Numbered from the stretch's first letter, positions 45,274 through 54,487 are shown. The stretch is 64,000 bases of DNA from Pseudomonas alkylphenolica (GCF_004025535.1 NZ_QJRG01000039.1:186001-250000); one strand, 5' to 3'. Notes: a model not told the origin generated them from the letters alone. Program-made: numbers and translations.

Positions 45274-45997
45274 CCGACTTGTACTGTTGCCGGGCTGGGG
45301 CCTGGGGCGTTCGGCGTTGCAGCCACTGGTGGCGGCGCTGCGCGCCATCGATCCCGGCTTGCAGGTCGAGATCCACGACCTGCCCGGATTGGCGTCGCAT
45401 GACCCGCAAGACTGGCTGAGCACGCTCGACCGACAGTTGCCACGCAACGCCTGGCTTGGAGGCTGGTCGCTGGGCGGCATGCTCGCGGCCGAACTGGCTG
45501 CCCGTCGTGGCGACGACTGTTGTGGATTGATCACGCTGGGTAGCAATCTCAGTTTCGTCAGCCGCCCGGACTGGCCTCACGGTATGGCGGCGGACACTTT
45601 TCAAACCTTCCTTGAAGGCTGCCGCTATCACACCCAGGTCACCCTCAAGCGCTTCATTTCGCTGTGCAGCCAGGGTGCTGAAGAATCACGCAGCCTGGCC
45701 CGCCTGCTTGGTGCGGCGATGCCCGAGCCTGCCCCCGAGCAACTGGTGGCCGGGCTCGAAGTACTCGGTAAACTCGATACCCGGGCTGCCCTGCAGGCCT
45801 ACGATGGCCCGCAACTGCACCTGTTTGCCGGCCGTGACGGGTTGGTACCGGCAGAAGTTGCCGGGGTGTTGCTGGAAGAATTGCCCGACGTGGAAGTCGG
45901 GCTGCTGGAAGACAGTGCTCATGGTTTTGTGATGGAGACACCGCATGAGCTGGCGGCTGCCATAAAGGCCTTTGTACATGAGAGTGGCGATGACTGA
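45266..45997 (+). CDS. bioH: Pimeloyl-ACP methyl ester carboxylesterase BioH
   Basis: This 243-residue alpha/beta hydrolase removes the methyl group from pimeloyl-ACP methyl ester. The nucleophile is Ser68 in GGWSLGGM, the acid is Asp in FAGRDGLVP and the base is His in EDSAHGF. The start [17 protein letters not shown] and length fit BioH. It is coupled to bioF and bioC by eight-base overlaps, so an intact BioC-BioH pimelate pathway is encoded here. Confidence 0.94.
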   Translation: MRNRLVLLPGWGLGRSALQPLVAALRAIDPGLQVEIHDLPGLASHDPQDWLSTLDRQLPRNAWLGGWSLGGMLAAELAARRGDDCCGLITLGSNLSFVSRPDWPHGMAADTFQTFLEGCRYHTQVTLKRFISLCSQGAEESRSLARLLGAAMPEPAPEQLVAGLEVLGKLDTRAALQAYDGPQLHLFAGRDGLVPAEVAGVLLEELPDVEVGLLEDSAHGFVMETPHELAAAIKAFVHESGDD

Positions 45998-46814
45998 TCT
46001 TTCTCAACCGGGCCTGCCCGGCGCCTTGCCCGACAAACGTCAGGTCGCTGCCTCGTTTTCGCGCGCTGCCGCCAGTTATGACAGCGTTGCCGAACTGCAG
46101 CGCGCGGTGGGCAATGCACTGCTCGAGCAACTTCCCGCCAGTGTCGCGCCGCAGCGCTGGGTGGACCTGGGCAGTGGCACCGGCCATTTCAGCCGTGCCT
46201 TGCGTCACCGCTTTGCGCAGGCTGATGGCGTTGCCGTGGACATTGCCGAAGGCATGCTCCAGCACGCACGCGAGCAAGGGGGCGCGCATTACCATGTGGC
46301 GGGTGATGCCGAACGTTTGCCGCTGCAGGACGCCAGCGTCGAGCTGATCTTTACCAGCCTGGCGGTGCAATGGTGTGGTGATTTTCGCGCGGTGCTCGAT
46401 GAGGCGCAGCGCGTCCTGCAACCCGGCGGTGTACTGGCCTTTACCAGCTTGTGTGCCGGTACCTTGCACGAGTTGCGCGAGAGCTGGCAGGCGGTCGATG
46501 GCCTGGTCCACGTCAACCGCTTCCGTCGCCTTGAGGATTACCAGCGCCTGTGCGCTGAAAGTGGCTTGCAGGTGCTGAGCCTGGAGGCACGCCCGCACGT
46601 GCTGTACTACCCGGACGTGCGCAGCCTGACCCACGAACTCAAGGCCCTGGGGGCGCATAATCTTAACCCGGGTCGCCCGGCAGGGCTGACCGGTAGGGCG
46701 CGGATGCAGGGGCTGTTGCAGGCCTATGAGCAGTTTCGACAGGCGCAGGGGCTGCCGGCGACCTATCAAGTGGTCTACGGTGTACTGCACAAACCGTTGG
46801 TAGAAGGGGAGTGA
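45990..46814 (+). CDS. bioC: Malonyl-ACP O-methyltransferase BioC
   Basis: This 274-residue SAM-dependent methyltransferase starts pimelate synthesis by methylating malonyl-ACP. The SAM motif is [15 protein letters not shown], followed by [36 protein letters not shown] and [12 protein letters not shown] chose ATG 45990 (MTDLSQPG); ATG 45978 is possible. The N-terminus has the usual [16 protein letters not shown]. Confidence 0.95.
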   Translation: MTDLSQPGLPGALPDKRQVAASFSRAAASYDSVAELQRAVGNALLEQLPASVAPQRWVDLGSGTGHFSRALRHRFAQADGVAVDIAEGMLQHAREQGGAHYHVAGDAERLPLQDASVELIFTSLAVQWCGDFRAVLDEAQRVLQPGGVLAFTSLCAGTLHELRESWQAVDGLVHVNRFRRLEDYQRLCAESGLQVLSLEARPHVLYYPDVRSLTHELKALGAHNLNPGRPAGLTGRARMQGLLQAYEQFRQAQGLPATYQVVYGVLHKPLVEGE

Positions 46815-46815
46815 G

Positions 46816-47496
46816 ATGAGTCCGGCCTATTTCATCGCAGGTACCGACACGGATGTTGGCAAGACCACCGTGGCCGCGGGGCTGTTGCACGCGGCGCAGC
46901 TGGCGGGTTTGACCACGCTGGGGGCCAAGCCTGTGGCGTCCGGGTGTGTGGTGACGGCAAAAGGGTTGCGCAACGACGATGCCCTGGCACTGATGGCGCA
47001 AAGCACGCTCATCTTGCCTTACGAGCAGGTCAACCCGTTTGCCTTCGAGCCGGCCATTGCCCCGCATCTGGCTGCACGTGAGGCCGGTGTGGCCCTGAGT
47101 GTTCCGGGGTTGTTGGCGCCGATGCGCGATATCCTGGCCCAAGGTGCGGACTTCACCTTGATAGAAGGTGCCGGTGGCTGGCGGGTACCGTTGTCGGATC
47201 AGGCCAACCTTTCGGACCTGGCCATTGCCCTGAAGCTGCCGGTGATCCTGGTGGTGGGCGTGCGCCTGGGGTGCATCAGCCATGCGCTGCTCAGTGCCGA
47301 AGCGATTGCCCGTGATGGCCTGCAACTGGCAGGGTGGGTGGCCAACATCGTCGACCCGCGTACCTCGCGCCTGGAAGAGAACCTTGCCACGCTGGCCGAG
47401 CGTTTGCCGGCGCCGTGCCTCGGGCGTGTACCGAAACTCAAGCAAGCCTCGGCCGAGCGGGTCGCCGAATACCTGCAACTGGACCTGCTCGACTAA
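46816..47496 (+). CDS. bioD: Dethiobiotin synthetase
   Basis: This 226-residue ATP-dependent carboxylase closes the ureido ring. The P-loop is GTDTDVGKTTVAAG; other family residues are in KPVASGC, EGAGGWRVPLSD and VANIVDPR. The ATG follows the bioC stop by one base. This completes bioBFHCD; bioA lies elsewhere in pseudomonads. Confidence 0.97.
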   Translation: MSPAYFIAGTDTDVGKTTVAAGLLHAAQLAGLTTLGAKPVASGCVVTAKGLRNDDALALMAQSTLILPYEQVNPFAFEPAIAPHLAAREAGVALSVPGLLAPMRDILAQGADFTLIEGAGGWRVPLSDQANLSDLAIALKLPVILVVGVRLGCISHALLSAEAIARDGLQLAGWVANIVDPRTSRLEENLATLAERLPAPCLGRVPKLKQASAERVAEYLQLDLLD

Positions 47497-47603
47497 GCCG
47501 TCTCTATTGCATGGCAAGATGCCATCGGTGATTTCAACGGGCCTTTTCTCCGCAGGTCTGCTTCAATAGAGGCTGTTCGTCTTCAGCGACATGGAGTTCT
47601 GAC

Positions 47604-47900
47604 ATGGAAATCTCGGGCAACTCTGCCTACTACGCAGGGCTCGGTGCCATAACGGCCGGGCAGAACCGCGTCGATCAGGCCGCCAGCCAGATCGCCAACA
47701 CCACTGTCGAGCGCGCGGCTACCAGCCAGTCCAGTGACTACCAGGCAGAGCGCTTGCGTTCGGTCGATCGCAGCCAGCAAATGGACCTGCCCACCAGTAC
47801 GGTGGAAATAGCCCTCGGTAAGCATCAGGTCGAATTAGGCGTCAAAGTGGCCAAAGCATCGGATGAAATGCTTGGCACCCTGATCGACACCTACGCCTGA
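47604..47900 (+). CDS. Small flagellar rod-protein-like protein
   Basis: This 98-residue protein begins MEISGNSAYYAGLGAITAGQ and continues NRVDQAASQIANTTVER, which resembles the N-terminal helix of flagellar rod and hook proteins (x-A-x-x-R-x-D-x-x-A-x-N-I-A-N). The C-terminus (VELGVKVAKASDEMLGTLIDTYA) resembles their C-terminal helix (EM-x-x-L-I-x-x-x-R-x-Y-x-A). The central part is missing, so it is a miniature of that family. There are no flagellar genes nearby; it stands between bioD and an acyl-CoA dehydrogenase. Start ATG 47604 follows a weak ribosome site. The function is unknown. Confidence 0.7.
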   Translation: MEISGNSAYYAGLGAITAGQNRVDQAASQIANTTVERAATSQSSDYQAERLRSVDRSQQMDLPTSTVEIALGKHQVELGVKVAKASDEMLGTLIDTYA

Positions 47901-48049
47901 CCCTTCCCCGCGTCTGCCGCACATCTTCAACTAATCTTTGAGTATCAGCGCCTTGGCCTTGCTGGCAGGCGCTTGCCTGCGCGTTCGTGCAGGTTTTTGC
48001 CCAAGTAACCGCGCAGTTTTGCATGACCGGCCAGTCCTCTGGTTGATGC

Positions 48050-48078
48050 TTGACAAGTTTTCGGCGTAAACGTATGTT
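48050..48078 (+). promoter_or_regulatory. Sigma-70 promoter of acyl-CoA dehydrogenase
   Basis: TTGACA (48050-48055), a 17-base spacer and TATGTT (48073-48078) form a good sigma-70 promoter 89 bases before the start codon. The candidate PsrA site begins directly after the -10. Confidence 0.65.
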
Positions 48079-48094
48079 TCAAACAAGTGTTTGA
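48079..48094. promoter_or_regulatory. Candidate PsrA operator
   Basis: TCAAACAAGTGTTTGA is a perfect palindrome (7-2-7) containing CAAAC-N4-GTTTG, the published form of the PsrA site. It starts at the base after the -10, where a repressor would block initiation. PsrA is a TetR-type regulator released by long-chain fatty acids; its control of the PA0506-type dehydrogenase in P. aeruginosa is consistent with this. Confidence 0.65.
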
Positions 48095-48166
48095 TCGAAC
48101 GCCTACAACAACCGGTCGTCGATCGTGGTTTCTCTCTCCAGGATTCATCAGCAGAGGTTCATCGCT

Positions 48167-49972
48167 ATGCCTGAATACAAAGCCCCCTTGCGTGATATTC
48201 GCTTCGTTCGTGACGAGTTGCTGGGTTACGAAGCGCATTATCAGAGCCTGCCGGCTTGCCAGGACGCCACTCCAGACATGGTTAACGCCATCCTCGAGGA
48301 GGGCGCCAAGTTTTGTGAACAGGTACTGGCTCCGCTGAACCGTGTGGGCGACCTGGAAGGCTGCACCTGGAGCGAGTCGGGCGTAAAAACCCCAACGGGC
48401 TTCAAAGAAGCTTACAACCAGTTCGTCGAAGGCGGCTGGCCGAGCCTGGCCCATGACGTCGAGCATGGCGGTCAGGGTCTGCCGGAGTCGCTGGGCCTGG
48501 CGATCAGCGAAATGGTCGGCGAATCGAACTGGTCGTGGGGCATGTACCCTGGCCTGTCGCATGGCGCGATGAACACCATCTCCGAGCACGGCACCGCCGA
48601 GCAGCAAGAGACCTACCTGACCAAGCTGGTGTCCGGCGAGTGGACCGGCACCATGTGCCTGACCGAACCGCACTGCGGCACCGACCTGGGCATGCTGCGC
48701 ACCAAGGCCGAACCTCAGGCCGATGGCTCCTACAAAGTGACCGGCACCAAGATCTTCATCTCGGCCGGTGAACACGACATGGCCGGCAACATCGTTCACA
48801 TCGTGCTGGCTCGCCTGCCCGATGCCCCGGCAGGTACCAAGGGTATCTCGCTGTTCATCGTGCCGAAGTTCCTGCCGACTGCCGAAGGCACTGTCGGTGA
48901 GCGCAACGCCGTGTCCTGTGGCTCCATCGAACACAAGATGGGCATCCACGGCAACGCCACCTGCGTGATGAACTTCGACGCTGCAACCGGCTACCTGATC
49001 GGCCCGGCCAACAAAGGCCTGAACTGCATGTTCACCTTCATGAACACGGCTCGCCTGGGTACCGCGCTGCAAGGCCTCGCCCACGCCGAAGTGGCATTCC
49101 AGGGTGGCCTGAAATACGCTCGCGACCGTCTGCAAATGCGCTCGCTGACTGGCCCGAAAGCGCCGGACAAAGCCGCCGACCCGATCATCGTCCACCCGGA
49201 CGTGCGTCGTATGCTGCTGACCATGAAAGCCTTCGCCGAAGGTAACCGTGCGATGGTGTACTTCACTGCCAAGCAGGTTGACATCGTCAAGTACAGCCAG
49301 GACGAAGAAGAGAAGAAGAAGGCCGACGCACTGCTGGCCTTCATGACCCCGATCGCCAAGGCGTTCATGACCGAAGTCGGCTTCGAAGCGGCCAACCACG
49401 GCGTACAGATCTATGGCGGCCACGGCTTCATCGCCGAGTGGGGCATGGAGCAGAACGTTCGCGACAGCCGTATCTCCATGCTGTACGAAGGCACCACCGG
49501 TATCCAGGCGCTGGACCTGCTCGGCCGTAAAGTGCTGATGACCCAGGGCGAAGCGCTCAAGGGCTTCACCAAGATCGTGCACAAGTTCTGCCAGGGCAAC
49601 GAAGGCAATGAAGCGATCAGCGAGTTCGTCGCACCGCTGGCCCAGCTGAACAAAGAGTGGGGCGAGCTGACCATGAAGGTCGGTATGGCCGCGATGAAAG
49701 ACCGCGAAGAAGTCGGTGCCGCTTCGGTGGACTACCTGATGTACTCCGGTTACGCCTGCCTGGCTTACTTCTGGGCCGACATGGCACGCCTGGCTGCCGA
49801 GAAACTGGCTGCCGGCACCAGCGACGAGGCGTTCTACACCGCCAAGCTGCAGACCGCGCGCTTCTACTTCCAGCGTATCCTGCCGCGTACCCGTACCCAC
49901 GTTGCAACCATGCTGTCGGGTGCCAACAACCTGATGGACATGAACGAAGAGCACTTCGGTCTTTCCTACTGA
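48167..49972 (+). CDS. Long-chain acyl-CoA dehydrogenase (FadE1-like)
   Basis: This 601-residue flavoprotein carries out the first step of beta-oxidation. It has N-terminal, middle and C-terminal acyl-CoA dehydrogenase domains plus a C-terminal extension (about 470-601) typical of the large FadE family. Visible are [36 protein letters not shown], the FAD region [16 protein letters not shown] and the catalytic-glutamate segment [23 protein letters not shown] 48167 has AGAGG upstream. It resembles P. aeruginosa PA0506 by position beside the bio operon. A candidate PsrA operator controls the promoter. Confidence 0.93.
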   Translation: MPEYKAPLRDIRFVRDELLGYEAHYQSLPACQDATPDMVNAILEEGAKFCEQVLAPLNRVGDLEGCTWSESGVKTPTGFKEAYNQFVEGGWPSLAHDVEHGGQGLPESLGLAISEMVGESNWSWGMYPGLSHGAMNTISEHGTAEQQETYLTKLVSGEWTGTMCLTEPHCGTDLGMLRTKAEPQADGSYKVTGTKIFISAGEHDMAGNIVHIVLARLPDAPAGTKGISLFIVPKFLPTAEGTVGERNAVSCGSIEHKMGIHGNATCVMNFDAATGYLIGPANKGLNCMFTFMNTARLGTALQGLAHAEVAFQGGLKYARDRLQMRSLTGPKAPDKAADPIIVHPDVRRMLLTMKAFAEGNRAMVYFTAKQVDIVKYSQDEEEKKKADALLAFMTPIAKAFMTEVGFEAANHGVQIYGGHGFIAEWGMEQNVRDSRISMLYEGTTGIQALDLLGRKVLMTQGEALKGFTKIVHKFCQGNEGNEAISEFVAPLAQLNKEWGELTMKVGMAAMKDREEVGAASVDYLMYSGYACLAYFWADMARLAAEKLAAGTSDEAFYTAKLQTARFYFQRILPRTRTHVATMLSGANNLMDMNEEHFGLSY

Positions 49973-49992
49973 TTGATCGCAGTGACTGAAAA

Positions 49993-50024
49993 GCGCCCGC
50001 CCTAACCGGCGGGCGTTTTTTTTT
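49993..50024 (+). terminator. Rho-independent terminator after the first acyl-CoA dehydrogenase
   Basis: CGCCCGCC (49994-50001) and GGCGGGCG (50008-50015) form an eight-base-pair stem, followed by nine T. This is a strong intrinsic terminator 22 bases after the stop codon. Confidence 0.92.
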
Positions 50025-50123
50025 GCATCCATTTCTACCGATCGCGCATTCATCTATTCATGTGCGTTGCCGATACATTATGGGCACAATGCCATTATTG
50101 ATCTGCCGGGTCGGAGATTACCC

Positions 50124-51407
50124 TTGTTTCGTTTATCTGCTGTACGCCTGAGCCATTTTTTGCCATCAGCCTGTTTGCTGGTGTCAGGGCTTGCGGCTGC
50201 CTATGTAAGAGACCTCAGCGTCTTCTTCACGTCGCTGTTCAACGTCTTGCCTACCTTGGTGCTGTTGCTGGGCGGCGCCTACTGCGCCGTGTATCGCCGT
50301 CAGCGCGAACTGTTTCTGATGGTCACGGTGTACATCGCCTACTTTCTGCTCGACACCCAGACCGATTACTACCGTGACAATGGCCGGGTCCGTGAGGATG
50401 CGGCGGTGGTCTTCCATCTGGTCTGCCTGTTGTTACCGCTGATGTTCGCCCTGTACGGCGCCTGGCAGGAACGCACCCACCTGTTTCAGGACATGGTCGC
50501 GCGTTTTGCCGTGTTGCTGGCTGTCGGCAGTGTCGCCTTGGGCCTGGAGCAGAGTTTCCCGCAGGCGCTGCTGGCCTGGCTGGCGGAGATTCGCTGGCCT
50601 TCACTGCATGGCCAGTGGATGAGTCTGATCCAGCTGGCATACCCGGTCTTCATCGTGGCCTTCATCGTGCTCGTGGTGCAGTACCTGCGCGAACCGCGGC
50701 CGCTGCACGCCGCACAGGTCATTGGCCTGATCGGGATTTTCTGGATGCTGCCCAAGACCTTCATCCTGCCTTTCACCCTGAACATCATGTGCAGTCAGGT
50801 GATGCTGATGATTGCCGCCGCGGTTTCCCACGAGGCGTATCAGATGGCCTTCCGTGATGAGCTCACCGGCTTGCCGGGACGTCGTGCGCTCAACGAGCGC
50901 ATGCAGCGCCTTGGGCGTAACTATGTGCTGGCGATGACCGACGTTGACCACTTCAAGAAATTCAACGACACCCATGGCCACGATGTTGGCGACCAGGTGT
51001 TGCGTCTGGTGGCCAGCAAACTGTCGAAGGTGACCGGTGGCGGTCGGGCTTATCGCTACGGCGGCGAAGAATTTGCCCTGGTGTTTGCCGGCAAAAGCAT
51101 CGAGGAGTGCATGCCGCACCTGGAAGCGGTGCGCGAGGTGATTGCCAACTACAACATCCAGCTGCGCAACCAGGACAACCGCCCGCAAGACGATCAGCAA
51201 GGTCGCCAGCGGCGAGGCGCCTCGGCGGCTTCCAGTGTTTCGGTAACGATCAGTATCGGCGTCAGCGAGCGTCTGGTTGATCACCGTTCACCCGACGAAG
51301 TGCTCAAGTCTGCGGATCAGGCGCTCTATAGCGCCAAGGGCGCAGGGCGCAACTGTGTCATGGCTTATGGTGTTCAAGCCAAGCGCGGCGCTGTGCGCAT
51401 GGCGTGA
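50124..51407 (+). CDS. Membrane-bound diguanylate cyclase (GGDEF)
   Basis: This 427-residue protein has six to seven membrane segments in the first 235 residues, without a named sensor fold that I recognise. A GGDEF domain follows (about 245-410) with the intact signature RYGGEEFALVF, ELTGLPGRRALNERM and TDVDHFKKFNDTHGHDVGD. No RxxD inhibitory site precedes GGEEF (VTGGGRAY), so product inhibition may be absent. A Q/R-rich insertion (about 355-375, NRPQDDQQGRQRRGAS) interrupts the end of the domain. I chose TTG 50124, which has GGAGA at six bases; the longer reading starts at TTG 50067. It makes c-di-GMP. Confidence 0.87.
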   Translation: MFRLSAVRLSHFLPSACLLVSGLAAAYVRDLSVFFTSLFNVLPTLVLLLGGAYCAVYRRQRELFLMVTVYIAYFLLDTQTDYYRDNGRVREDAAVVFHLVCLLLPLMFALYGAWQERTHLFQDMVARFAVLLAVGSVALGLEQSFPQALLAWLAEIRWPSLHGQWMSLIQLAYPVFIVAFIVLVVQYLREPRPLHAAQVIGLIGIFWMLPKTFILPFTLNIMCSQVMLMIAAAVSHEAYQMAFRDELTGLPGRRALNERMQRLGRNYVLAMTDVDHFKKFNDTHGHDVGDQVLRLVASKLSKVTGGGRAYRYGGEEFALVFAGKSIEECMPHLEAVREVIANYNIQLRNQDNRPQDDQQGRQRRGASAASSVSVTISIGVSERLVDHRSPDEVLKSADQALYSAKGAGRNCVMAYGVQAKRGAVRMA

Positions 51408-51487
51408 CTGCAGCTGACTAACCGGTCACCAGATGACCCTATGTCTCGCAAAAGTTGTTCGGTTACACTGCCTGCATAACAGTGAAA

Positions 51488-51503
51488 CGGCCCCGTGGGG
51501 CCG
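51488..51503 (+). other. GC hairpin in the leader of the second acyl-CoA dehydrogenase
   Basis: CGGCCC and GGGCCG pair around CGTG, 27 bases upstream of the start codon and without a T tract. A putative promoter (TTGTTC about 51450, TGCATAAC about 51472) lies before it, so it would be in the 5' leader. No PsrA-like site is present here. Confidence 0.4.
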
Positions 51504-51530
51504 CCCCCGACTCAAGTGTGAGAGGTTGCC

Positions 51531-53309
51531 ATGGCTGACTATAAAGCGCCCCTGCGCGATATGCGCTTCGTCCTCAATGAAGTCTTCGAAGTTGCCAAGC
51601 TCTGGGCGCAATTGCCTGGTCTTGCCGACGCTGTCGATGAAGAGACCGCCCTGGCGGTGCTGGAGGAGGCCGGTAAGGTCACTGGCAAAAGCATCGCCCC
51701 GCTAAGCCGCAGCGGCGATGAAGAAGGCTGCCACTGGGACAACGGCAACGTGCGCACCCCGGCCGGCTTTATCGACGCCTACAAGACCTACGCCGAAGGT
51801 GGCTGGGTGGGCGTGGGCGGCGACCCGGCCTACGGTGGCATGGGCATGCCCAAGGTGATCTCGGCCCAGGTCGAGGAAATGGTCAACTCTTCAAGTCTGG
51901 CGTTTGGCCTGTACCCGATGCTGACCGCCGGCGCGTGCCTGTCGATCAATGCGCACGCCAGTGAAGCGCTCAAGGAAAAGTACCTGCCGAACATGTATGC
52001 CGGTGTCTGGGCAGGCTCGATGTGCCTGACCGAGCCGCACGCAGGGACCGACCTTGGCATCATTCGCACCAAGGCCGAGCCGCAGGCCGACGGCAGCTAC
52101 AAAGTCAGTGGCACGAAGATCTTCATCACCGGCGGTGAGCACGACCTGACTGAAAACATCATTCATCTGGTGCTGGCCAAGCTGCCGGACGCGCCAGCGG
52201 GGCCAAAGGGCATTTCCCTGTTCCTGGTACCCAAGTTCATGGTCAATGCCGATGGCAGCCTGGGTGCACGCAACCCGGTCAACTGCGGTTCGATCGAGCA
52301 CAAAATGGGTATCCAGGCATCGGCCACCTGTGTGATGAACTTCGACGAAGCGGTCGGTTACATTGTCGGCGAGCCCAACAAAGGCCTGGCAGCGATGTTC
52401 ACCATGATGAACTACGAACGTCTGGGCGTGGGTATCCAGGGCCTGGCGTCGGCAGAACGGTCTTACCAGAATGCCATCGAGTACGCCCGTGACCGTCTGC
52501 AGAGCCGCGCGCCAACCGGTCCGCAAGCCAAGGACAAAGTCGCCGACCCGATCATCGTTCATCCGGATGTGCGTCGCATGCTGCTGACCATGAAGGCGTT
52601 GAACGAAGGCGGTCGCGCGTTCTCCACCTATGTCGCCATGCAGCTGGACACTGCCAAGTACAGTGAAGATGCCACCACGCGCAAACGCGCCGAAGACCTG
52701 GTTGCCTTGCTGACCCCGGTGTCCAAGGCGTTCCTGACCGACCTCGGTCTGGAGTCGGCAGTACACGGCCAGCAGGTGTTTGGCGGCCATGGTTACATTC
52801 GTGAGTGGGGCCAGGAGCAGCTGGTGCGTGATGTACGCATCACGCAGATCTACGAAGGTACCAACGGCATCCAGGCCCTGGACCTGATGGGACGCAAGGT
52901 GGTGGGCAGCGGCGGCGCACTGTACAAGCTGTTCGCCGACGAAATTCGTCATTTCACCGCCACCGCCGGTGACGAGCTGGGTGAGTTCGTCAAACCGCTG
53001 AACGCGGCGCTGGACAACCTCGACGACCTGTCGGCCTGGGTCCTGGACCGGGCCAAGACCAACCCGAACGAAATCGGCGCGGCGTCGGTGGAGTACCTGC
53101 AGGTATTCGGTTACACCGCCTATGCTTACATGTGGGCACTGATGGCCCGGACCGCCCAGGCCAAGCAGGGAGAAGACGATTTCTACGCCAGCAAGCTGGG
53201 TACCGCACGCTTCTACTTCGCCCGCCTGCTGCCGCGAATTCACTCGCTCAGCGCGTCGGTAAAAGCGGGCAGCGAATCGCTTTACCTGCTGGATGCGGCT
53301 CAGTTCTGA
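51531..53309 (+). CDS. Acyl-CoA dehydrogenase (FadE2-like)
   Basis: This 592-residue flavoprotein is a paralogue of the enzyme encoded at 48167-49972 and starts MADYKAPLRDMRFVLNEVFE. It shares [52 protein letters not shown] and the catalytic-glutamate segment IYEGTNGIQALDLMGRKVV. It probably differs in acyl-chain preference. It has its own promoter and lies directly upstream of the rsmY control region. The ribosome site is GAGAGG. It resembles PA0508 by position. Confidence 0.93.
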   Translation: MADYKAPLRDMRFVLNEVFEVAKLWAQLPGLADAVDEETALAVLEEAGKVTGKSIAPLSRSGDEEGCHWDNGNVRTPAGFIDAYKTYAEGGWVGVGGDPAYGGMGMPKVISAQVEEMVNSSSLAFGLYPMLTAGACLSINAHASEALKEKYLPNMYAGVWAGSMCLTEPHAGTDLGIIRTKAEPQADGSYKVSGTKIFITGGEHDLTENIIHLVLAKLPDAPAGPKGISLFLVPKFMVNADGSLGARNPVNCGSIEHKMGIQASATCVMNFDEAVGYIVGEPNKGLAAMFTMMNYERLGVGIQGLASAERSYQNAIEYARDRLQSRAPTGPQAKDKVADPIIVHPDVRRMLLTMKALNEGGRAFSTYVAMQLDTAKYSEDATTRKRAEDLVALLTPVSKAFLTDLGLESAVHGQQVFGGHGYIREWGQEQLVRDVRITQIYEGTNGIQALDLMGRKVVGSGGALYKLFADEIRHFTATAGDELGEFVKPLNAALDNLDDLSAWVLDRAKTNPNEIGAASVEYLQVFGYTAYAYMWALMARTAQAKQGEDDFYASKLGTARFYFARLLPRIHSLSASVKAGSESLYLLDAAQF

Positions 53310-53324
53310 CAGAAAACCACGCTG

Positions 53325-53342
53325 TGTAAGCATTCTCTTACA
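53325..53342. promoter_or_regulatory. GacA upstream activating sequence of rsmY
   Basis: TGTAAGCATTCTCTTACA is a perfect match to the GacA box TGTAAG-N6-CTTACA. It is centred about 66 bases upstream of the predicted RNA start, where GacA-dependent small-RNA promoters carry it. The dyad extends outward: ACCACG (53316-53321) mirrors CGTGGT (53346-53351). Confidence 0.9.
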
Positions 53343-53399
53343 TGACGTGGTGACTTTTCGCCTCTATCGAAAGATTGGATCCACAGCTAATCTTCTCAC

Positions 53400-53520
53400 A
53401 TGGACGTAGCGCAGGAAGCGCGATGTACAGAACAGGGACACGAAGGATTCCTGCCAGGATGGTGGGACGATAGGGATATCAGGGAAACAGTCTGCAAAGC
53501 CCCGCCTCGGCGGGGTTTTC
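53400..53520 (+). ncRNA. rsmY: Small regulatory RNA RsmY
   Basis: This is a predicted RNA of about 120 bases that sequesters RsmA/RsmE proteins and so relieves translational repression in the Gac/Rsm cascade. It carries eight GGA motifs (GGA at 53402, 53414, 53436, 53445, 53457, 53465, 53474 and 53483), several as AGGA/GGGA, and the 5' element GCGCAGGAAGCGC, a GGA-loop hairpin typical of RsmY. It ends in an intrinsic terminator (53500-53524). TAATCT (53388-53393) is the likely -10, giving a start near 53400. The GacA box upstream is perfect. As I recall, P. putida rsmY lies between an acyl-CoA dehydrogenase and a LysR gene, as here. It contains no open frame of interest. Confidence 0.88.
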
Positions 53521-53524
53521 TTTT
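53500..53524 (+). terminator. Intrinsic terminator of rsmY
   Basis: CCCCGCC and GGCGGGG (53500-53506 and 53509-53515) form a GC stem with a TC loop, followed by TTTTCTTTT. It also faces the 3' end of the convergent LysR gene. Confidence 0.9.
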
Positions 53525-53550
53525 GCCTGCAGAAAAGTAGCCGTCAGCCG

Positions 53551-54474
53551 TCAGCCCAGCACATCCAGCGGCGACACCCCGATCTGCCGGGGATCGGCTT
53601 CTTCTTCCAGCAGCGTGCGCAGCAGCTCGACCGAGGCTTGCTGGCGCTGGGCGTCGCGAAACACCAAGCCTATCTTCAGCGGCACCCGCGGCTCGCTGAG
53701 CGGCTTCCACAGCAGTTCCTGGTCGTCCTCGACGACTTCCTTGGCGCGCCCGGGCAGTACTGTCGCCAGCGAGGTATGGCCGAGGCTGTCGAGAATTCCG
53801 GCCATATTGTTCATTTCCGCCTGCACCTGCGGTCGACGCCCCAGGTTGGCCAGCTGCGTCTGCCAGATCTGGCGCACCTGGAATTCTTCGCCGAGCAGCA
53901 GCATGGGCAGTTCTGCCGCCTGCTTGAGCGAGACCTTCTTGAATTCACGCAATGGATGCGTGTTGGGGATTACAAGCTGCAGCTCATCTTCGTACAGCAT
54001 CAGGCCATGTAAGCCAGGCTGGCGGGGTGGCAGGTAGCTGATGCCGATGTCCAGGCTGCCATTGAGCAGGCGGCGTTCGATCTCCAGGCCCGACAGCTCA
54101 TAGATCTGCACCACCAGGTGCGGCTGGGCCTTGCGCACGCGGTCGAGCAGTTGCGGCACCAGGCTCGGGCGTACGGTCTGCAACACGCCGATCGCCAGGG
54201 TGCGCAGCGACTGGCCCTTGAAGTTGCGCAGCGCCTCGCGGGCTCGCTGCAGGCCGTCGAGCAAGGGCAGGGCGTGGTTGTACAGGGTGTGCGCGGCAAG
54301 GGTCGGCAGCAGGCGTTTGTTGCCCCGTTCGAACAGGCTTACATCGAGGCTGTGTTCGAGCTGGCGGATCTGTTGCGAGAGCGCCGGTTGCGACAACGAC
54401 AGGCGCTCGGCGGCCCGGCCGACATGGCCTTCTTCGTAGACCGCGACGAAATAACGCAGTTGGCGAAAATCCAT
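53551..54474 (-). CDS. LysR-family transcriptional regulator
   Basis: This 307-residue protein has an N-terminal helix-turn-helix (about 1-60, MDFRQLRYFVAVYEEGHVGRAAERLSLSQPALSQQIRQLE) and a C-terminal effector domain (about 90-300, LAIGVLQTVRPSLVPQLLDRV, PMLLLGEEFQVR). It is divergent from the aminotransferase gene, the usual arrangement for a regulator and its target. ATG 54474 is the start. A T-N11-A palindrome overlaps this start (see 54473-54487), suggesting autoregulation. The PQQ cluster of P. fluorescens B16 is described, as I recall, with a LysR-type gene (pqqH) at this position. Confidence 0.9.
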   Translation of the reverse strand: MDFRQLRYFVAVYEEGHVGRAAERLSLSQPALSQQIRQLEHSLDVSLFERGNKRLLPTLAAHTLYNHALPLLDGLQRAREALRNFKGQSLRTLAIGVLQTVRPSLVPQLLDRVRKAQPHLVVQIYELSGLEIERRLLNGSLDIGISYLPPRQPGLHGLMLYEDELQLVIPNTHPLREFKKVSLKQAAELPMLLLGEEFQVRQIWQTQLANLGRRPQVQAEMNNMAGILDSLGHTSLATVLPGRAKEVVEDDQELLWKPLSEPRVPLKIGLVFRDAQRQQASVELLRTLLEEEADPRQIGVSPLDVLG

Positions 54475-54487
54475 AAGCAATACTTAT
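54473..54487. promoter_or_regulatory. LysR-type T-N11-A box overlapping the lysR start
   Basis: ATAAG-CAATA-CTTAT is a perfect five-base inverted repeat with T at 54474 and A at 54486 (T-N11-A), the general LysR-family half-site geometry. It overlaps the lysR start codon and sits about 140 bases from the divergent aminotransferase start. Confidence 0.45.

Noticed and set aside
53316..53351. The palindrome after the second acyl-CoA dehydrogenase as a transcription terminator
   Set aside because: The core is the exact GacA box and a GGA-rich small RNA follows, so the dyad is better explained as an activator site. The following TTTT is short.
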